A DNA stretch of 64,000 bases from Clostridia bacterium (GTDB lineage Bacteria > Bacillota > Clostridia > Oscillospirales > Acutalibacteraceae). A model generated the notes under the pieces. That model ran no database searches. It was not told the origin of the DNA and saw only the letters and a list, made by a program, of their open reading frames with translations. A program made the translations under genes and the position numbers. This document shows positions 60,442 to 64,000 of the stretch, one piece after another. The stretch covers positions 1-64,000 of the forward strand of contig JAGAJB010000017.1 of the NCBI GenBank assembly GCA_017626295.1. The letters are read 5' to 3'. Positions within the stretch are counted from its first letter, which is position 1; each line of letters begins with the position of its first letter.

Positions 60442-62808
60442 TCAGCACCCGATATTTGTTGAAGCAGGGTCAAGACGGCGGATGATGTCCTGTTGAATTG
60501 CAGGGGAAAGGTCAAGGAAGTTTACAAATGTGCCGTGTATTCTCATAATATAAACACCGCTTGGTGCGTATTTTTTAGGCTCTGCAAGAACTTTTTTGAG
60601 AATTTCCGCAGTAGTAACGTTTACATAAAGGTAGAAGGGCGCTACTTTTTCGTTAAGTTCGTTGAAGAACAAGGGTTTCATAACTTTATCACGGAACTCA
60701 ACGCCTTTGCCCTCGTAATCTTTACTCATAAAGTATTTGGGGTCAATACCGAAGTGGGAAGCATAACCGCCACACATTTTGTTAAAGGGAAGTTTCATAA
60801 GTGAAAGTGTGCGGAAACCGAGTCCGTTCTGAGCCTCGCCGTAAAGGGGGTCAACGCCGTAGTTGAGCATATCGCGTGATTTTCTTCCGCAGGGAAGTGC
60901 GCCTACCCAATAACCGTAAAGAAGGTGTGTTGAGGGTGTTGAGAAATCGGGGCGGAAATTGTTGCCCAGGTAGTTTTTCTGCGCTCTTACCATATCGGCA
61001 ATTTTTGAAGTAAGTTCGGCAGTTTCACGGTCAACTTCTTCATTATTGTTTCCGAATTTAGGTGCAGAGAGAAGGAATTCACGTAATTCCTCATAACCCT
61101 CAAAATTATTCTTAAGGGCCTTAAGAAGATTTTCTGCATCTTCGGGGCGTTCTTTTATAAGTTTATCAATAGCAATAAATGAGTCTGCTACAACGCTTGT
61201 GCCGTGGATAAGACAACCGCTGCCGTTATATTTTGTGCCTTGGTGAACAATATCTCTTGTATCGTAACCGCTTTCAATACCGCCCATAACCGTACTCAAG
61301 AACGGCACGGGAAGATGTGAGATGGCACGGGAACAACCGTTAGCCGCTTTTACCATTTCATCGCAGAAATACTGTGCATTTTTGTAAAAACGTTCTCTGA
61401 TATTTTTAAGGGCGGTAAGGGCGTCTGTTTCTTCACAAACAGTACCGATTTTTTCGCCTGTTACGGTTGAATAACCGTTGTTGAGAGTAAGTTCAAGAAC
61501 TTTGCCTAAATTAAACCAACTGTTTGTAGTGTTGCCGTTATCTTTACCCATAATGAGAGGCTCCTGACAACCTGCAATTGAAGTGTCAACAACATCATCA
61601 ATATCTATACCTGCTTCGGGTAAAACTTTGAAGAGTGAGTCATCATTAAAGAATGAGGGTGTAAGGCAACCGGGTGTGAATAAAAATCTTCCCAGTTCTT
61701 CGTAAAGTTTTTGGGGAGTGTTTTTGTGAAGTTTTACGGAGAGAATGGGCTGAGGAAGATTCATATCGTAATATGCATCAAGTAAAGCGTATGTAGAATC
61801 GTTTGTAAGGTCATTGCCGTCCTTGTCGCGACCGCTTACAATAAGGTTCTGGGAGATTGCCCAACTTCTGTCGGCAACATTGAAGAATACAAGAAAATGT
61901 TTAAAGAGTGAGGCTGTTTCCTCTCTTGAAAGACCGTCATTTGCTCTGTAAGGCTCAAATATTCTGTCGGCGTTACCAACGGAAAAAGCAAAGGGGTTGG
62001 GTGCTTGCTCCAGGCACATAATCTCCCACAAAAGAATGAAACTCTGAAGTGCTTCATAGAGAGTTTCCGCACCGTTTTCGGGTACTTTTGCAAGGGTATC
62101 GGAAAGGAGTTTTAACTGCTCTTTTCTTTCACCGTCGGCGGAAAGAAGTTTTTCATCTGCTATTTCTTTATAACGCTTTGCGAGAATAAGCACGCAGTCG
62201 AGGGCAACTTTCATTGCTTCGTAGTTATCATACTGCTCTGCGTTTGCGGTTTTCTGCTTTTCTTCAATATCCGAAAGCATCTTTTTTACGCCGTGTTTTA
62301 ATGCATAGCGCATATCGGGAATAAGATGGCCTGTAACCTGTTCTATAAAGAAAGCCACTTCACCCGTGAGATTTTCGCAACTTTCATAAACTGCACTAAG
62401 GCTTTTTACGTAGTCAGTTTCTTTGTCAAGTTCCCTTAAAGCGTCAATACGTTCTTTGGGGAATTCGTCAGTCGGGTCAATATCGTCATAAACTGCGGTG
62501 GGGTCGCAGTAACCTGCAAAGGTTTCAACGCGGAAAGAGGGGTTTATAAGCGCATAACTTCTTGCGAAAGCATCACGCTGAGTGCCTGCAAAAACAGCGT
62601 AATCGCTTATGGTTAAAGGCAGAACTTTAACTGCTTCGCGGAATTTTTCCGCGGCTCTTCGCATAGGCGGAAGTTCTTTGTATTTTTCGTGAAATTTCTG
62701 CTCGGTTTCTTTAATAATAAACCAACCTTCAAGATGGTTTATTGCGCGTTCTTCTTTGAAAAGAAGTTTTGCAGATTCTGTTGTTTTAATAGGGTCAAAT
62801 TTATACAT
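60442..62808 (-). CDS. glycyl radical enzyme (lyase/dehydratase type)
   Basis: 788 residues. The active-site loop is DTSIAGCQEPLIMG with the thiyl Cys at C414 and a general-base Glu at E416, the GCxE pattern of dehydratase/lyase members rather than the CC pair of pyruvate formate-lyase. The glycyl radical site near the end is MRIHGTF with G759, followed by LSPAIQQDIIRR, as in the family. The substrate is unknown; neighbours (kinase, isomerase) point to a phosphorylated sugar or polyol. It lies 9 bp after its activase. Confidence 0.92.
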   Translation of the reverse strand: MYKFDPIKTTESAKLLFKEERAINHLEGWFIIKETEQKFHEKYKELPPMRRAAEKFREAVKVLPLTISDYAVFAGTQRDAFARSYALINPSFRVETFAGYCDPTAVYDDIDPTDEFPKERIDALRELDKETDYVKSLSAVYESCENLTGEVAFFIEQVTGHLIPDMRYALKHGVKKMLSDIEEKQKTANAEQYDNYEAMKVALDCVLILAKRYKEIADEKLLSADGERKEQLKLLSDTLAKVPENGAETLYEALQSFILLWEIMCLEQAPNPFAFSVGNADRIFEPYRANDGLSREETASLFKHFLVFFNVADRSWAISQNLIVSGRDKDGNDLTNDSTYALLDAYYDMNLPQPILSVKLHKNTPQKLYEELGRFLFTPGCLTPSFFNDDSLFKVLPEAGIDIDDVVDTSIAGCQEPLIMGKDNGNTTNSWFNLGKVLELTLNNGYSTVTGEKIGTVCEETDALTALKNIRERFYKNAQYFCDEMVKAANGCSRAISHLPVPFLSTVMGGIESGYDTRDIVHQGTKYNGSGCLIHGTSVVADSFIAIDKLIKERPEDAENLLKALKNNFEGYEELREFLLSAPKFGNNNEEVDRETAELTSKIADMVRAQKNYLGNNFRPDFSTPSTHLLYGYWVGALPCGRKSRDMLNYGVDPLYGEAQNGLGFRTLSLMKLPFNKMCGGYASHFGIDPKYFMSKDYEGKGVEFRDKVMKPLFFNELNEKVAPFYLYVNVTTAEILKKVLAEPKKYAPSGVYIMRIHGTFVNFLDLSPAIQQDIIRRLDPASTNIGC

Positions 62809-62817
62809 AGAATCACC

Positions 62818-63564
62818 TCAGGTGTTTATTACTTTTAAGTTTCTGTTTTTGAGTTCAGTTAAAAGAATTTTTACGTCATCATCGGAAACATAGCCGTCCG
62901 TAACGCTGTATTCCATACCCAGTTTAGTGTATTTTTCTTTGCCGAATTCGTGATATGTAAGTATTTCAAAAAACAAGTTATTGTTACTAAGCGTTTGCAA
63001 CTCTCGGAAAAACTCGCCGAAGGCTTTGGCGTTTTCTTCACCGCAGTTGAAAAAATGAATAAGAGGAACTCTTACCAGTAAGGGTTTTCCTGTTTTTACT
63101 CGGAAAATGAGATTATTTTTTATAGTTTCAATATCACCGCCGAGAATATGGAAAACTTTATCCCCAAAAGGCGATTTGAAATCGGCTATCATATAATCGA
63201 CTGTGCGGAAAATTTCTTCGCAACAGGGGAGAGATGCGTTTGTTTCAATACAGGTGTGAATACCGTTTTCTTTTAATTTCTTTAAAAGTGTTAAAACGGC
63301 AACTTTCTGACAGGTGACTTCACCGCCCGTAAGGGTAACACCGCCACCGTCAATAAAAATCATTTTAGCGGAAAGGGATTCTTTTACAATGTCGTCAATC
63401 TCCGTTTTTGCAACTGAGTCCGTAATTTGCAACCCCTCGGGATTAGAACACCAAGGGCATTTAAAATTACACCCCGCAAGGTGATACACAAGGCGGTTAC
63501 CCGGTCCGTCCTGGGAATAGTTAAATCCTTTTTGGAATGTGTATATAAAAGAGTTATTTCCCAA
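62818..63564 (-). CDS. glycyl radical enzyme activating enzyme (radical SAM)
   Basis: 248 residues from a TTG start with AAGGCGG upstream. The cluster motif is C32-x3-C36-x2-C39 (CNFKCPWC), followed by GGGVTLTGGEVT and YMIADFKSPFG. No extra ferredoxin Cys are inserted, so it is of the short, PflA-like type. It installs the glycyl radical on the enzyme encoded next. First gene of the five-gene operon. Confidence 0.92.
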   Translation of the reverse strand: MGNNSFIYTFQKGFNYSQDGPGNRLVYHLAGCNFKCPWCSNPEGLQITDSVAKTEIDDIVKESLSAKMIFIDGGGVTLTGGEVTCQKVAVLTLLKKLKENGIHTCIETNASLPCCEEIFRTVDYMIADFKSPFGDKVFHILGGDIETIKNNLIFRVKTGKPLLVRVPLIHFFNCGEENAKAFGEFFRELQTLSNNNLFFEILTYHEFGKEKYTKLGMEYSVTDGYVSDDDVKILLTELKNRNLKVINT

Positions 63565-63793
63565 GTTTTCACCGCCTTCGTTTTGCTTTAATATTTATTA
63601 CTTCATTTTATACTATAAGTAAAATATATTCAATAATTAACATTTTTTATAGTGACGAAAATAAAAGGAGAGTTTTGGTGAAAATTACAAGAAGAAAACA
63701 GAATGAATGATATTTGGTTAAATTTTACAAAAAAACGCAAAAAATCCCACAAAAAACATCTGCTGTTTTTCTGTCAAAAAGGGTGTATTTCTA
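63565..63793. other. 229-bp divergent intergenic region
   Basis: Very A/T-rich region between the activase gene and the next plus-strand unit. It presumably holds the promoter of the glycyl radical operon; I cannot place a convincing minus-strand promoter. Confidence 0.4.
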
Positions 63794-63822
63794 TTGACAA
63801 AGGGTGGTATGTTTGGTATTAT
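63794..63822 (+). promoter_or_regulatory. sigma-A promoter of the gene at the right edge
   Basis: TTGACA (63794-63799), 17-bp spacer, TATTAT (63817-63822). Transcription would start near 63,829, giving a leader of about 130 bases. Confidence 0.8.
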
Positions 63823-63828
63823 ACTTAA

Positions 63829-63946
63829 GATCTTTAAGACGGTACGAGATATCGGCAAGATTGAAATATAAATCTATTAGGTACAGGTGCGACTGTATCA
63901 ATGTTTTTGTGTGTTCGAGCCTTGCCGTGAAGCAAGGCTTTTTTTA
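63829..63946 (+). promoter_or_regulatory. riboswitch-like leader with terminator
   Basis: The terminator pairs 63919-63925 with 63932-63938 and is followed by seven T. Its left arm overlaps CTTGCCG (63921-63927), which can instead pair with CGGCAAG (63853-63859) to close a multi-stem domain. That domain has inner stems GATT/AATC (about 63859-63874) and TACAG/CTGTA (63882-63886 with 63893-63897). This is classic expression-platform logic. I do not recognise the aptamer class. Confidence 0.68.
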
Positions 63947-63961
63947 TTGAAAGGGATTTTT

Positions 63962-64000
63962 ATGATAGAGCAACTTAAGGTTAAAACAATAAATATCGCT
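63962..64000 (+). CDS. start of a gene cut by the window edge
   Basis: ATG with AAAGGG seven bases upstream, encoding MIEQLKVKTINIA before the window ends. Too short to identify. It lies just downstream of the terminator leader, so its expression is conditional. Confidence 0.6.
   Translation, partial: MIEQLKVKTINIA

Noticed and set aside
63800-63815. AGGGTGGTA as a T-box signature
   Set aside because: It lies in the promoter spacer, upstream of the transcription start, so it cannot be part of the leader RNA.

Overview
The window looks like a chromosome segment from an anaerobic, low-GC Gram-positive bacterium, probably a gut clostridium (Oscillospiraceae/Lachnospiraceae-like). The evidence is the spoVA remnants, the HydE/G/F [FeFe]-hydrogenase maturases, a glycyl radical enzyme with its activase, and consensus sigma-A promoters (TTGACA-17-TATAAT). 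There are no rRNA genes, no intact tRNA gene and no CRISPR array. Taxonomy is inferred from gene content only.

Region 1 (about 1-36,040) is a large part of an integrative conjugative element. One long minus-strand series runs from about 27 kb down to 2.4 kb. It begins with accessory genes (DUF4314-like, 5-methylcytosine and N6-adenine methyltransferases, YubB-like, AbrB-like, DUF3849-like, YodL/DUF3846-like, SpoVG-like). It continues with a complete Tad-like pilus set: four small pilins, prepilin peptidase, CpaB, TadZ-like, TadA, TadB, TadC and two TadE-like pseudopilins. Then come a Cys/His-rich anchored protein, a 1,485-residue surface protein with InlB-type repeats, and type IV secretion parts (pilin-like, VirB6/TrbL-like, PrgI/VirB3-like, split VirB4). 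The relaxase, coupling ATPase and integrase are not in the window and may lie beyond the left edge. The left end carries an IS110-family element and a small two-gene unit with an ADP-ribosyltransferase-like protein. On the plus strand at 27.2-35.9 kb is an AT-rich defence cargo: a four-gene cassette (small protein, PLD-like nuclease, possible NAD-active toxin fold, SIR2-TPR) and a Gabija pair, gajA and gajB. A degenerate tRNA at 36,036-36,112, with its 3' end facing the element, is the best candidate for the attachment site.

Region 2 (36.2-41.2 kb) is a scarred junction. It holds a membrane protein broken by a homopolymer indel, a ROK-family regulator, a spoVAD gene lacking its 3' third, a GT8 glycosyltransferase and a spoVAC whose expected ATG is ACG. 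The spoVA germination channel operon is therefore almost certainly non-functional here.

Region 3 (41.3-64 kb) is chromosomal. The hydrogenase maturation operon (TM1266-like regulator, hydE, hydG, hydF) sits behind a leader with mutually exclusive terminator and anti-terminator hairpins. It is followed by a secreted nuclease, a HAD phosphatase, a NuoE/NuoF/GltD-like flavoprotein complex that may be an electron-bifurcating transhydrogenase, a cohesin-like surface protein, and Tex. A tight five-gene minus-strand operon then encodes a radical SAM activase, a glycyl radical enzyme, an FGGY kinase, a mannose-6-phosphate-isomerase-like protein and a helical-repeat protein. This looks like an anaerobic sugar or polyol pathway whose substrate I cannot name with certainty. 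The last 200 bases hold a promoter, a second riboswitch-like attenuator and the first 13 codons of a gene that runs off the window.
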